Source: Herpetosiphonaceae bacterium (lineage in GTDB: Bacteria; Chloroflexota; Chloroflexia; Chloroflexales; Kallotenuaceae). From it: a stretch of DNA of 46,634 bases. Under the pieces are notes generated by a model. It worked only from the letters and a program-made list of their open reading frames with translations. It was not told the origin of the DNA and did no database searches. The translations under genes and the position numbers were made by a program. The first letter of the stretch is position 1, and every line of letters starts with the position of its first letter. Shown here piece by piece: positions 1-10,700 of this stretch. The stretch spans positions 1 to 46,634 of the forward strand of contig JACDGP010000002.1 of assembly GCA_013821605.1 (NCBI GenBank). The letters run 5' to 3'.

Positions 1-1388
1 AAGTTGAAGCTCCCTTTGCTCACGTTATACAGGGCCGTCGTACCATTGTTGACCCATGTCCATTGCTTCATGTTGAGTTTGTTGCCATTGAAGCTATCTG
101 AGAGTGCAGGGATCAGCGCGCCCGGTTGGTCTGGCTTGAAGTAGGTTGGGTTATAGTCGCTTTTTTCACCAGGTTGTGCTGCTGGTCCGGAAATTGGCGT
201 ATCAGAGACCCACTTCCCGGCGCGTACTGCCGGAAAGCCATTGACATAGTCAATCGGATCCATCAAGGCCGGCCGCTTGGTAAAGCCAGGGGAACCGGTG
301 AAGTATGGGTCATTGCGATTAACCGCGTGATAGATCGTCCAATCCTTACCTGCGAAGTCGGTGAAGACCGTATTATGACCTGGACCAACCCACTGATCGC
401 CGTTCATGCTCAGCACAGGCGTACCGCCAACACGTCCGGTGGTGAGCCCAACACCTTCGCGGTCGACAAACGGCCCCATGGGGCTGGTCGACCGACCGGC
501 AAAAACTGTATAACCCGTGAGCGGACCATTGCAGCAATTAGTTGCCGACGCATACAAATAATAATAGCCGTTATGATGCGTTACTTCGGCCCCTTCATAG
601 CGGTTGGGGATCGTGATTTGGACGGCGGTCGCGGGATCGGTCGCGAAGCCATCACTCGATAGCGGTCGGAGTTGGATACCCCCGTAGTAGCTGCCATAGT
701 AGATATAGGTCTGGCCTTCAGCGGTGATGACATCCGGATCGAAATCATTGAAGAAGTTGCAGTCACGCTGACCGAACGGCTTCGAGGGGTCACCATTATA
801 ACGCGGCTCGATGACCGGTGCGGTGTTGACAGTCCACGGCCCGATGGGGCTGGCGCTAGTTGCACCCAAGATTGCGCTATCACTATTACAGTTCGGGTCT
901 GCCGTACCGCTGACACTCGCCGCCACGTCTGTGACCGTAAAATACAGATAATACTGATTGTTACGATAGATTACCTCTGGCGCAAAAAGACCTGCTGTTG
1001 ATGTTGCAGGTGCGGGCACGGTCGCAAACGCGTCGCCTACATACTCCCAATTGACTAGGTCCAGCGAGCGATGCGTTGAAATGTTGTGAAAAATGAAGTT
1101 CCCACTGCTGTCACGGTCGTCCCCATTCAATGGGTCCTTCGTACAGTACATGTACCAGTAGGTGTCACCGGGCGTTTGGCTGTGCAAGACCGTTGGATCG
1201 GCACAGCTTTCGACGATCCCATTTCCGTGTCCTGGGGCAACCATATGAAGCGGATTAGTAAAGGTCGTGGTCCCTGCTTGTAACGTCTTGGCCTGGCTTC
1301 CATTGACTGGTGCCACTGCCAGAACTGCTGCTACCACCAGTGCAATGATAACGCTCCACTGCCGACGAATACTTGAAACGTTCAACAT
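1..1388 (-). CDS. Secreted GH43-family glycosidase, 3' end beyond window
   Basis: The reverse strand is open from the ATG at 1388 to the left edge, about 462 codons, so the C-terminus is missing. A GGAGG box lies just upstream of the ATG. The first 33 or so residues form a signal peptide with a hydrophobic run and an Ala-rich end, so the enzyme is exported. The five-bladed GH43 fold is suggested by the catalytic triad: Asp64 in ADPTVL (base), Asp217 in DFDPDV (pKa modulator) and Glu265 in YEGAEV (acid). After the catalytic part (about residue 430) the protein continues into a DSFNG...W stretch typical of a C-terminal concanavalin-like domain. GH43 enzymes cut arabinans, arabinoxylans or xylosides; the exact substrate cannot be read. 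It lies 76 bp downstream of a second GH43 gene on the same strand, so the two are probably co-transcribed. Confidence 0.88.
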   Translation of the reverse strand, partial: MLNVSSIRRQWSVIIALVVAAVLAVAPVNGSQAKTLQAGTTTFTNPLHMVAPGHGNGIVESCADPTVLHSQTPGDTYWYMYCTKDPLNGDDRDSSGNFIFHNISTHRSLDLVNWEYVGDAFATVPAPATSTAGLFAPEVIYRNNQYYLYFTVTDVAASVSGTADPNCNSDSAILGATSASPIGPWTVNTAPVIEPRYNGDPSKPFGQRDCNFFNDFDPDVITAEGQTYIYYGSYYGGIQLRPLSSDGFATDPATAVQITIPNRYEGAEVTHHNGYYYLYASATNCCNGPLTGYTVFAGRSTSPMGPFVDREGVGLTTGRVGGTPVLSMNGDQWVGPGHNTVFTDFAGKDWTIYHAVNRNDPYFTGSPGFTKRPALMDPIDYVNGFPAVRAGKWVSDTPISGPAAQPGEKSDYNPTYFKPDQPGALIPALSDSFNGNKLNMKQWTWVNNGTTALYNVSKGSFN

Positions 1389-1464
1389 CCTTGCCTCCGT
1401 CCCGTGGCATCCTTGCCACGCTTGTGCTACTTGTTCGCGAGTAGACTGGTTTGCATGTCTGGTC

Positions 1465-2625
1465 TTAGGGCTGGGGAAGCGGTACGGGCTCGGGACTACG
1501 ATACGGGCCCTTAACCACCGGTGTGTCCCCCTGCCAATCCAACTCATCGATGTTCATTTGGCGCACCGAAATCGTTGGATCCCAGGAGTGATACACGATC
1601 CAGTTCTTCCCATCCGGTGTGGTCAGAATATCCTCACCGCCCGGTCCAATCACCGGTCCATGCTCGGTGGTAGTTTTGAGCAACGGATCATTTGGCTTAT
1701 GGTATGGTCCTAGCAAGCTGTCGGCCACAGCATACCCCACTGCATAAGCCGCACCGGCATAATTATTGGCCGAGTAGAACAAGTAGTACTTGTTGCCGTG
1801 CTTCCACAAGAACGGTGCCTCTACAAGATTACCTTCCCACCCTTGATCTTCATGAATAAGTTTCGTCGGTGTACCTTCAAGGGTCAGGCCATCTCTTGAT
1901 GCCTTCTGCACATATAGATAGGTATCCATACCACAACAGTTGCCATCGTTTTTCCACACGACGTACCGTGAACCATCGTTATCTGTAAACGACTCAGGGT
2001 CGATCGAACCTCCTTGCTCAAGTTGGCAAATAAGTGGCTTCGGATTGGATGACGTGAACGGCCCCTCCGGTGTATCTGCGGTGGCTGCACCAATACACTG
2101 CTTATTACTAGCCGTATCACGCGCTACGAAATACATCACAAAATGATGGTCATCGGCACCAGTGCTTACTTCAGGTGCCCAGGTGAAACCTCTCTGGGAC
2201 CACGCGGGTAACGTTGGCAAGGGATCATTCAGCATCGTCCAGTGTACGAGATCCGTCGATTTACCTGCCTGAATATTCTTGCCACCACCATTGGTCGCAT
2301 AGGCATAGTACGTCGTACCGACTTTGAGCGTATCGGGATCGGGGAAATCCTGTGCTATCACGGGATTTTCAAACTCGCCCGGCCCAGGGGTGATCGTCAT
2401 GTCAGCTGTGGCTGTCATCGATACACTGGTCGTGGTGGTAGCCAGCATCGTAGGATGTATGCTCGGCGTAATCCCCGGCACTGCAACACCTGTACCGGCT
2501 ATGGTAACTCCTGTGCTTGGCGAGGTTATACCGCCACTCGACTGTGTTGCTTGTTGCGTATTACCACATGCTATGGCCGTGAGCAACAGCAGTAAACCGC
2601 CGCAGATGTGCCTAGAAAGTTTCAT
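1465..2625 (-). CDS. GH43-family glycosidase lipoprotein
   Basis: A 386-residue protein with a lipoprotein signal peptide (lipobox ending at Cys20), then a Thr/Ser/Pro-rich linker to about residue 84, so it is probably anchored on the cell surface. The GH43 triad is visible: Asp96 in DFPDPD, Asp209 in GSIDPES and Glu269 in LVEAPF. The domain ends close to the C-terminus with no accessory module, unlike its downstream neighbour. Arabinofuranosidase, endo-arabinanase or xylosidase activity are all possible; the family is clear but the substrate is not. No good ribosome-binding site precedes the ATG. The gene is the upstream member of a probable two-gene GH43 unit. Confidence 0.87.
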   Translation of the reverse strand: MKLSRHICGGLLLLLTAIACGNTQQATQSSGGITSPSTGVTIAGTGVAVPGITPSIHPTMLATTTTSVSMTATADMTITPGPGEFENPVIAQDFPDPDTLKVGTTYYAYATNGGGKNIQAGKSTDLVHWTMLNDPLPTLPAWSQRGFTWAPEVSTGADDHHFVMYFVARDTASNKQCIGAATADTPEGPFTSSNPKPLICQLEQGGSIDPESFTDNDGSRYVVWKNDGNCCGMDTYLYVQKASRDGLTLEGTPTKLIHEDQGWEGNLVEAPFLWKHGNKYYLFYSANNYAGAAYAVGYAVADSLLGPYHKPNDPLLKTTTEHGPVIGPGGEDILTTPDGKNWIVYHSWDPTISVRQMNIDELDWQGDTPVVKGPYRSPEPVPLPQP

Positions 2626-2759
2626 AGTTCAGCCAGACAGTTCATCGCGACATGCTGCATGATGCTATCCTCTTTCTCCTGAACCATACGCCTACACAAA
2701 CACTGTGCCTTCCATCGCTGGCGTTTCATCCTTGTCTTGGCCGATCAAGATATACCCAA

Positions 2760-3863
2760 TCAGGTGACTGGCAAGTTATTATACTTCTTCATCAGGTGAT
2801 CGATGTACCGGCTATATTGATCAGCGAGTGCGGGGCTTTGAATCAGCAAAATATTCTCAGCATTCAGCTCTGCGCTGTGCGAAAAGTTGTAGGAGCCCGT
2901 GATCACGGCGTCGTCAACAACTAACACTTTGTTATGCATGAAGTCGTGCGGACTGGTCGGGCTATAGGGTGTCGACAGTTTCCCAATGAGACCTGCCGCC
3001 TGTACGATGTCGTGCACCGCACTGATTTTCCAGTGATTATGTGGCACATCCTGCCACTGTTGGAGCACACTTGCCATCTGGGTTTGGTCATAAACACCAC
3101 TGACTGATACCCGTCCAATCCGTAACAAGTCGTTCAGGGCTGACAGCAAGGCCCCTGAGTTAAGGAGCATACTACAAATGCGTACCCTGTGCTGGGCACC
3201 GGCAACGAGTTGGGCGACGTCATAGTCAATAGCAGGCCCTCTCCCAGGCGAAAAAAGAACCTGAACAGCTGCAGGGGCTGCTGCGTACCGCAAGGTGACC
3301 GGTTGCGTATTGAAGTCACCGGTATTTTCGATCTGACCACCCGTCCATAGATCCTCAAAGTCTTGTCGATAATAAGCTGCCAGTTGCGCGGATGCGATCT
3401 GCACTACGTTATTTTCCTGCAACGTCCATGCATCGTCTGTGAGGTTGGTAGAGCCAGTCCATACCTGTGCATAGGGCTGGTCCCCGTCACGCACAAGATA
3501 CTTGTTATGCATCAGCTTCATGCCACCAATACGCCGCCACGGATAGCCCAGGGACTGTACGAAGCTGCCACTACCACCAGGTGCCGGGTCCATGCCTACT
3601 TCCCAATTGGGGGCAGCTGGTTTATCTGCATCATAAGCGATGCGAATCGCAACACCTGCCGTGGCGCGCCGTGCCAGCGCATCGCTAATTATCGTCTTAA
3701 GCTCTGGCCTCAGCCGAAAGTCATAGGTTGCAATATCAAGGGTATCCTGTGCCGCGTCGATAAAACTGGCGAGCTGTTTGGCTACATCAACGGCTTGTTG
3801 CTCGCCCTGTGCTAGGAACAAGACATTGAGATCATCAACCGTCGCTCCGTTCGTCATGGACAT
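2760..3863 (-). CDS. Phospholipase D-like protein with two HKD motifs
   Basis: A 367-residue protein with two complete HxK(x4)D motifs, His119/Lys121/Asp126 followed by GSTN, and His310/Lys312/Asp317 followed by GSYNFS. The two lobes of the PLD fold should therefore form one active site in a monomer. The family covers phospholipases, cardiolipin synthases, nucleases and phosphotransferases; nothing here fixes the substrate. There is no signal peptide or membrane segment, which argues against a cardiolipin synthase. The start has an AGGAGA box upstream. The gene is downstream of nothing obvious and 134 bp upstream of the GH43 genes on the same strand. A shorter, degenerate PLD-like protein lies at 43873-44601. 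Confidence 0.85.
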   Translation of the reverse strand: MSMTNGATVDDLNVLFLAQGEQQAVDVAKQLASFIDAAQDTLDIATYDFRLRPELKTIISDALARRATAGVAIRIAYDADKPAAPNWEVGMDPAPGGSGSFVQSLGYPWRRIGGMKLMHNKYLVRDGDQPYAQVWTGSTNLTDDAWTLQENNVVQIASAQLAAYYRQDFEDLWTGGQIENTGDFNTQPVTLRYAAAPAAVQVLFSPGRGPAIDYDVAQLVAGAQHRVRICSMLLNSGALLSALNDLLRIGRVSVSGVYDQTQMASVLQQWQDVPHNHWKISAVHDIVQAAGLIGKLSTPYSPTSPHDFMHNKVLVVDDAVITGSYNFSHSAELNAENILLIQSPALADQYSRYIDHLMKKYNNLPVT

Positions 3864-4115
3864 ACACTTCTCCTGCTTGCTCGCAGCAGCCTCTAGTCGC
3901 CGCTGACCTCGTGTCTAACCTTGGTTATAAACGATTCCATCTAGTAGCAGCATGAAGCTTGCCGTTGCCAGCATATAGGTCAGGTGCTCCGCACGCAACC
4001 TGGATTACCGTTATACTATGGGTGTTGTAACCCTATCATCTCTACGTCCTTCGAAGAGTATGAACGATGTGATTGCTCCACTCTAATCAACGAGACGAAA
4101 ACAGGATCGATAGCA

Positions 4116-5168
4116 ATGCGGGATGAGATTATTAAGCAAGCACGTATTCTGCTTGTCGATGATAAGGAGGCTAACGTTCGGCTCCTAGAGCGTTTGCTGA
4201 AACAAGAAGGTTACACGAACACTGTGCCCATAACGGACTCACGTACGGTCTTGGCACAGTATAACGAGTGTCAGCCCGACCTCATTTTGCTCGACTTACT
4301 GATGCCATATCTTGACGGCTTCGGTGTCATGGAACAGTTGCGTCGTCGAACATCCGGTACCTATGTGCCGATCCTCGTCCTAACCGCCGATATTAACGCC
4401 GACACGAAGCGCCGTGCCTTAACTCTCGGTGCAAAGGACTTTTTAACCAAACCGTTCGATCCCGTTGAAGTGCTGCTACGTATTTGGAATTTGCTCGAAA
4501 CGCGTTTTCTTAATCTGGAGCTCCAGCAGCAAAACTACATGTTGGACGTCAGAGTCCGTGAGCGTACCCAAGAGTTGCAAGACGCGCAGATCGAAATCAT
4601 AGAACGCCTAGCGTGTGCCGCTGAGTACCGTGATGATATAACAGGCCTGCATACCTACCGTGTTAGTCAGATCGCTGTTCAACTTGCTGAAGCCTTACAC
4701 ATTGCACCTGACAAAAGGGAATTGCTACAACTCGCCGCCTCGCTTCATGATCTAGGGAAGATCGGCATTCCGGATGCGATCTTGCTTAAGCCCGCTAAAC
4801 TAACGCCGGAGGAGTTCGAACAGATCAAGGCCCACACAACGATCGGTGGCCGCATCCTATCCGGCAGTCACTTTAAGTTATTGCAGCTGGCCGAGGAAAT
4901 TGCCTTGAGCCATCACGAGCGGTGGGACGGCCTTGGCTATCCATCTGGTCTTAAAGGCGAAGCTATTCCGCTAGTCGGACGCATCGTTGCCGTTGCCGAT
5001 GTCTTCGATGCCCTAACCCACAAGCGACCATACAAGGAGGCGTGGCCGGTAGCAGACGCCTTAGCCGAAATCGAGCGTGAAAGTGGTGATCAGTTCGACC
5101 CGAGTGTTGTGGCTGCCTTGCTCCAACTGCACAAGCATTCCCACAGAGCAATAATTCCGGTATCTTAG
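4116..5168 (+). CDS. REC-HD-GYP response regulator, probable c-di-GMP phosphodiesterase
   Basis: A 350-residue two-domain protein. Residues 10-125 form a receiver domain with phospho-acceptor Asp60, Thr90 and Lys112. A short coiled linker (about 130-165) leads to an HD-GYP domain with His211/Asp212 in LHDLGKIG, His240, His266/His267 and the GYP triplet at 274-276. HD-GYP proteins hydrolyse cyclic di-GMP, so phosphorylation by a sensor kinase probably controls second-messenger turnover. No kinase gene is adjacent. The frame is open upstream to 3984, but those residues do not resemble a receiver domain, and the ATG at 4116 has an AGGA box before it, so I chose it. A TATACT hexamer at 4012-4017 could be a -10 box with a long leader. 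Confidence 0.88.
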   Translation: MRDEIIKQARILLVDDKEANVRLLERLLKQEGYTNTVPITDSRTVLAQYNECQPDLILLDLLMPYLDGFGVMEQLRRRTSGTYVPILVLTADINADTKRRALTLGAKDFLTKPFDPVEVLLRIWNLLETRFLNLELQQQNYMLDVRVRERTQELQDAQIEIIERLACAAEYRDDITGLHTYRVSQIAVQLAEALHIAPDKRELLQLAASLHDLGKIGIPDAILLKPAKLTPEEFEQIKAHTTIGGRILSGSHFKLLQLAEEIALSHHERWDGLGYPSGLKGEAIPLVGRIVAVADVFDALTHKRPYKEAWPVADALAEIERESGDQFDPSVVAALLQLHKHSHRAIIPVS

Positions 5169-5288
5169 TCCGCATCTACCCTGCCTCGAGTGCGAAGATT
5201 GCCACCTGCCGAACCGGTTGGAGAAACATCCCTCATCATGTACAAAATAGTCCAAGCGCCAAGTGTCTGCAACTATACTCTGCGACTG

Positions 5289-6077
5289 CTAAGGGTGGGC
5301 GTTGAGAAAAGCGACGAGTTGTTGGGTCCACTCCTCGGGTCGTTCCACATGTGGCGAGTGCCCGATGCCCTCTAAGATGTTAAGTTGTGCGCCCTTGATC
5401 GTGTGGGCAGCATACTCTGCAGTGCTAGGCAGGGCAACTGCATCAGCTGCTCCATGCACGATTTGTGTCGGCACGTTGAACGTCATGACCTGCCGCTCAA
5501 CGTTCCATGTCCCGAGCGTTCTGCCTGCATCGATCCAGGCCTGCTGGTCGGTCAGCAGCCCGTCATCGACCAACCGCTCCCATGCCTCACCAAAGGGTCC
5601 GGTGGGAGACGAACGTCGTAATGCCTGTATGAACATTGCTCGATTGCCGAGCAGGGTGGGGATAGCAGCTTCCAAAGAGCGTGGTGCTACCATCCCGTCG
5701 ATGGGTGCTGAAGCGAGCAGTGTGAGCGAGCGTACGAGCGTGGGATAGTCGATCGTAAACTGTAAGGCAACTGCACCACCCAGCGAGTGACCAACCAGAT
5801 GCACCCGTCCTAGATTGAGCTGCGTGATGAAATCGTGGAGGTCCAGGGAACGCTGTGTGATGGTATAGCCCGTCCCCGGTTTATCACTCAAACCATAGCC
5901 GCGCATATCAAGTGCAACGGCCCGAAAACCGGTCGGCAGGCGCTCGATCGTCGGCAGCCACCAACGCGACGAAGCAATATTGCCATGCACAAACAGAACA
6001 GCGGCTCCATTGCCCGTGTCAAGATAATGGAATTGGAGCCCGTCTATGCCGATCCTAGCCATAACTCCCTGGTCCAT
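5289..6077 (-). CDS. Alpha/beta hydrolase in PHA operon
   Basis: A 262-residue alpha/beta hydrolase with FVHGN for the oxyanion hole, nucleophile Ser98 in GHSLGG, Asp212 and His240 in GIGHSPH. No signal peptide is present, so it is cytoplasmic. The frame is open to 6140, but the ATG at 6077 has AGGAG eight bases upstream. This start overlaps the end of the PHA synthase gene by 23 bp, which suggests translational coupling. A second in-frame ATG at 6062 also follows an AGGGAG box. By context it might be a thioesterase, an intracellular PHA depolymerase or an oligomer hydrolase, but the sequence shows only the fold; it lacks the lipase-box Cys of the PhaC family. Confidence 0.85.
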   Translation of the reverse strand: MDQGVMARIGIDGLQFHYLDTGNGAAVLFVHGNIASSRWWLPTIERLPTGFRAVALDMRGYGLSDKPGTGYTITQRSLDLHDFITQLNLGRVHLVGHSLGGAVALQFTIDYPTLVRSLTLLASAPIDGMVAPRSLEAAIPTLLGNRAMFIQALRRSSPTGPFGEAWERLVDDGLLTDQQAWIDAGRTLGTWNVERQVMTFNVPTQIVHGAADAVALPSTAEYAAHTIKGAQLNILEGIGHSPHVERPEEWTQQLVAFLNAHP

Positions 6078-7176
6078 CTGGCGAACTCCTGTGCTCCCGC
6101 AACCACGTGCTAAGCTGTGTCCACATTTGCGTTCTAGCACCGTGGCCCGCTACAGTCCCGACATGGCCGCCTATTACTTGGAGCACACGCTTATCGGCGC
6201 TCGACACAAGATCGTTAAGTACAGCCGCTGAGTCCGGTGGGCAGATATGATCTCGAGATGCAGTAATCGTCAGGAGTGGGCACTGGATCTGTCCCAAATC
6301 CACCTGCTGTGTACCAATAATCAGCTTGCCCTGGACCAGATGGTTCTGTTGGTAGCACTCTTTAATATACTTGCGAAAGGCCTCGCCCGGAAACGGGACG
6401 TTATCATTGACCCAGGTGTGCATCGCTAGGAAATCCTGTACTCCTTGTGTATCGCCCAGCCGGTCAGCCAGTGCCATTTGCTGCCTAATCTGTGCTCCGG
6501 GCTTAAGCATGTTGAAACTTGCTTGCATCAGCGCCGCCGGCATATTCCCCAGCGTATCAACGATCAGATCAACATTAAAGTGCTCCGGACTGGCCCATTG
6601 CGAAAGTAAACCGCTATCATGAAAGTTGATGGGTGCCGCCAACTCAACCAGGCTATGCACATATTGTGGGTACAAGGCCGTAAAAATGGCGCTGAAGGTC
6701 CCGCCGATACAATAGCCCATCAGCCCGATGTGCTCTTGGCCCGCATGCGCTCGCACCCGTTGCACAACCCGCCTCAAGTAGCCCGTTATATAGTGGTCCA
6801 GCGACACAAATCGATCGTCCGACCCCGGCGTCCCCCAATCCAGCATGTAGACGTCGAGCCCTTGGCTAACCAAGTATTCGACCAAACTCCTACCAGCCAT
6901 TAAGTCGAGGATGTAATACCGGTTTATAATCGACGGCACGATCAAGAGCGGGACCGGCGCAGGCTGTGCAACGACCGGACGATAATGGAGCAGGCGCAGC
7001 TTGTTTTCGGTGTAAACCACCTCAGCCGGCGTTTGCCCTACCTCCACTGGATCGGCGGTCAGCATCATCCTAAGGCTAGCGTCAAAGCGGTTGCCCATCT
7101 CGTCTAGCTCGCGCCATAGCTGTTCCAGCAGAGCATTTGTTGCAGGGAGATTACCCCATAAAGGAGGAAACATCAT
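6055..7176 (-). CDS. phaC: Poly(3-hydroxyalkanoate) synthase, class III/IV PhaC type
   Basis: A 373-residue PHA synthase that polymerises hydroxyacyl-CoA into storage polyester. The lipase-like box GYCIGG carries the catalytic Cys156, with Asp309 in SRDHICP and His338 in GGHVG. Length and residue spacing fit the short class III/IV enzymes (the Allochromatium triad is near 149/302/331), not the long class I/II enzymes of about 560-600 residues. Class III needs PhaE and class IV needs PhaR as partner subunit; neither is adjacent, though a small phasin-like gene lies just upstream on the same strand. A hairpin at 7274-7302 separates the two, so phaC may have its own promoter in 7177-7273. The alpha/beta hydrolase overlaps its 3' end. 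Confidence 0.93.
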   Translation of the reverse strand: MMFPPLWGNLPATNALLEQLWRELDEMGNRFDASLRMMLTADPVEVGQTPAEVVYTENKLRLLHYRPVVAQPAPVPLLIVPSIINRYYILDLMAGRSLVEYLVSQGLDVYMLDWGTPGSDDRFVSLDHYITGYLRRVVQRVRAHAGQEHIGLMGYCIGGTFSAIFTALYPQYVHSLVELAAPINFHDSGLLSQWASPEHFNVDLIVDTLGNMPAALMQASFNMLKPGAQIRQQMALADRLGDTQGVQDFLAMHTWVNDNVPFPGEAFRKYIKECYQQNHLVQGKLIIGTQQVDLGQIQCPLLTITASRDHICPPDSAAVLNDLVSSADKRVLQVIGGHVGTVAGHGARTQMWTQLSTWLREHRSSPDGPGSYG

Positions 7177-7273
7177 TCCATTCTAACACTTGCCGTTTAG
7201 TTGCTTCGCACAATAAATATATGCTATGGCGCAACTGCATTACTCTGATACATAGCACTGCCCAAACTCAAAA

Positions 7274-7302
7274 CCCCTTTCTCATGAACCATGAGAAAGG
7301 GG
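7274..7302 (-). terminator. Rho-independent terminator after phasin gene
   Basis: A perfect 13-bp stem with a 3-nt loop (arms 7274-7286 and 7290-7302). On the minus strand it is followed by TTTTGAGTTT. It lies 27 bp beyond the phasin stop codon and 98 bp before phaC, so it could end or attenuate phasin transcripts before phaC. Confidence 0.8.
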
Positions 7303-7328
7303 TCAGGATCAACCGCAGCTGGTACGCC

Positions 7329-7616
7329 TTAAATCTTGCGCGTCATGATTTCCGTGACGCCCTGCAGGTACCCTTGCCATGTGCGGAGGCCATCCTCGTA
7401 CACCCGGCGGTACGTTTGGAAGGTCTCATGTGCTAGCCGCTCGCTCTGCCCGCGCACGTCAGTGGTATAGCGCATGCCCTGCTCCATTGCTTGGAAGCCG
7501 TAGGTGGCTGTCGTCACCGTCAAATCGGCCGCAGCCTGGATCAAGTTCTGCGTCATCTGCCCACCTATCTGAAACTGTGCCCGCATTTGTTCCGTTGTGT
7601 TTTGCTGGTCAGCCAT
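7329..7616 (-). CDS. Small phasin-like PHA granule protein
   Basis: A 95-residue protein, predicted almost entirely helical, rich in Gln, Met and Thr, with amphipathic stretches and no cysteine, signal peptide or membrane span. This matches phasins, which coat PHA granules, and the position next to phaC supports it. The frame is open to 7655, but ATG 7616 is preceded by AAGGGAG at good spacing, and a closer in-frame ATG at 7622 is only two bases from that box. Being short, it could instead act as a PhaE/PhaR-like activator of the class III/IV synthase; sequence alone does not separate these roles. Confidence 0.7.
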   Translation of the reverse strand: MADQQNTTEQMRAQFQIGGQMTQNLIQAAADLTVTTATYGFQAMEQGMRYTTDVRGQSERLAHETFQTYRRVYEDGLRTWQGYLQGVTEIMTRKI

Positions 7617-7777
7617 AATCATTGCTCCCTTATCATCAGCATGGCTATCCACCACGCCTTACTGTCTTGATGGTCATAGCTTACAACGTCATAGTTACAA
7701 AGTAGTTCAGTCATTCAATCACGTTGCACGTCTACACGGAACGCGAGTCGGAATCGGTGTTATGGTAAACTGCAATT

Positions 7778-10700
7778 ATGTTTGGTGACGATATTGTGGT
7801 TCGCGCTCGGTTGGTGCCTCCGCGTCTACCTCGACGCTCATTGCGTCGTCGGCGGCTCGACCAGCATATTGCGAATGCTGCCGAATGTCCCGTAACGGTT
7901 GTACACAGCAGCGCTGGCTATGGAAAAACCAATGCTCTCGCGTCCTTTGCTGCAACCGGCGGTTGGCCCACAATCTGGGCTAGCCTCTCCACCGACGATG
8001 CCGATCCTGTGGTATTTCTGGTGCAACTCATCGCAGCTTGCCGCGCGGTTGCTCCCGCCGCTGGCACCAGTGCGCTTGAACGACTTGAACGAATGCGCCA
8101 TAAGACCGAGGACTGGAACCGGGCACTCGATTCACTGCTCAACGATTTGGTCGTTGCCCTCGTCGATGACACGATCCTGGTACTCGACGATTATCATCTG
8201 GTCGATGATGCTCCGGTAATCCGTGCGCTCGTGCAGCACCTTATCGCGCAGCGGCCACCCCGCTTGCACTTGTTGCTTGGTACTCGTCAATGGCCGCAAC
8301 TAACCATCCTGCCACTCCTACAAGTCCGGCAGGAACTGTGTGAAATTAGTGAGGCCGATCTCCGCTTTACGTCCGAGGAAATTGTTCTGTTGTTCCGTGA
8401 TGCCTATCGCCATGCCCTCACGCCGGTGGAAGCACACCGGCTGGCAGCGCAAACCGGTGGCTGGATCATTGCCCTGCAACTCTGGTGGCAAAGCGCGCTC
8501 GCCTCGTCTCGATCGGGGCCAATTTCGCTCAGCACACGTCTCGACCAACCTGAGACCGACCAGCCGAACTGGCCGGCAGAGGTCCGCGATCTTTTGTTCA
8601 TTTATCTCGCACAAGATGTCTTGGACCGACAGCCAGCTGACGTGCAAACCTTTTTGCTACGCTCATCGGTGTTGCTTGAGTTAGACGCCGCAGCCTGTGA
8701 TGCTGTCCTGGCGACGGCTGACTCAAGTGCTATGTTGCACATGCTGAATCGACGCGGTCTCTTTTTGACACCGCTCGGTACCGATGTGTATCGCTATCAT
8801 CCGCTCTTTCATGCCTTTTTAGCGCAGCTCGCGGCTACGACCTGCCCTGACTGGCTTGATCTCCACCGTCGGGCCGTTGCCTACCACCGCACGGCTGGCG
8901 CGGGCGAAAAAGTGCTTTATCATCTGTTGCAGCTTGCCGACCTCCCAGCCGTGGCGGCAGAACTTGAACATTGGGCACCTGACTGGCTCCGCAGTGGTCG
9001 TTTTACCACCGTGCTTGATTGGCTCAACCGGCTTCCGGCAGCCAACCTCGCGGCTCATCCACAGTTGCTGCTGGCGCAGGGCGATGCCGCCCGCCTGCTC
9101 GCTCGCTTTGATCGAGCCCTCCAAGCATACCAAACCCTGGAGCAGATAGCTGAGACCCAGGGTGATGTGCGTGGGCAAGTGCGTGCGCTCGAAGGCAAAG
9201 CGCTGATCTATCTGGATACGGTCGAGCCCTCTGTTGCGGATCATTTGTTACGCCGTGCTTATAAGCTGGTGCCGGTCACTGACCGCTCGGCTCGTGCCGA
9301 TCTGGTTCACCTGATTGCTGAGAATCGCCTCAACCGTGGGCGTGCCGACCAGTCCATCCGCCTCCATCGTCTCGCCGACCGCCTCGATCCCGTCGCCCAC
9401 GCGTATACACCGGAGCCACGCATCTACCTCCGGTTGGGACAATTCGCTCTTGCGCGTCAATCCCTAAGCGAACTAGCCAACGACCAGGCGACGAACCTGG
9501 AGCGGCAGCCGGAAGCGCATCGTGAGGTTACGGTGCTACTCGCCCTGCTATCTGCCTTAGAAGGTGATGGCACCGCTGCACTTACCTATGCCCAACAAGC
9601 CTTGACAACAGCGCAACAGCTTGGCTCGAGTCTGTTTGAAGCTGTCGCGCGCATCCGTCTGGGCCACGCCCTGCAGCTTGTGCCTGTTCCTGATCTCAAC
9701 GCTGCGAATCGTCAGTATGTTGAGGCGATGGCTTTGGCGGATGGTTTCGGTATCCAACGCACCAAAGCCGAGGCCTATATCGGGCTTACGTTGTTGCATG
9801 GCTTCTCTGGCAACCTCCCTGCTGCACGCGTGGCGGCTCAAACGGGTTTGGAGCTTGCGGACAAGAGTGGTGATGCATGGACTGCTTCTTTGCTCTGGAC
9901 AGCACTTGGCGCAGTTGGGGTTGCTGGTGCTGCTCCCGAATCCGCCAACTGGCTTGACACAGCCCGAGCGCACTATTGCCGCTGTCACGATACCTATGGC
10001 CAAACAATCGTGCAGCTATGGCTGTCGATCTGGCATCAGCGTGCTGGTCGTCTTGCAGAAGCTGCGGACCATGCGTATCAAATGCTGGACTTAGTAGGTA
10101 CGCATCGCTACGCTGGCTTATTCGCTGCGCCATCTCTCTTTGGTCCGCGTGATCGGCTCATGCTAGTGCCGCTCTTATTAGCAGGTCGCTCCGACCAGCG
10201 CCATGCTGTTCAATCACAGGCCTTGCTCCTTCAGCACTTCCCCGCGATTGCTGTTGATGCGTCGATTGAGCATTATCATCCGGGTGTGACCTTGCGTGTC
10301 CAAGCACTCGGTCGCTTGCAAATCACGCGTGGCAACCAGGACGTCCCGGCACATCTCTGGCAGCGCAAAAAAGCGCCCCAACTGCTCGCGTTGTTGCTAA
10401 CTGAACGTAACCACTGGCTACAGCGTGAACAAATTTGTGATCGTCTATGGCCAGCTTCCGATGCAGACGATGCAGAAGCTCAATTTAAAGTCACGCTCAA
10501 CACCCTTCAGTCTGTACTCGAACCAACTCGTCCGCCACGGACCACCCCCTGTTACGTCCGGCGCGAGGGGGCTGCATATCGTTTCCTGCCCTCCGACGGT
10601 GTATGGCTAGATGTGGTCGAATTTGAGGCACGGATCGATACTGGCCTCCACTTGTTGGCTACGGCCGCACCAGCCGATCATGTGCAAGCACAGCAGGAAC

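Noticed and set aside
126-1001. Open frames on the plus strand at 126-662 and 672-1001 as genes
   Set aside because: They lie antisense to the continuous GH43 frame that runs off the left edge; their products have no family pattern and their starts lack ribosome-binding sites.
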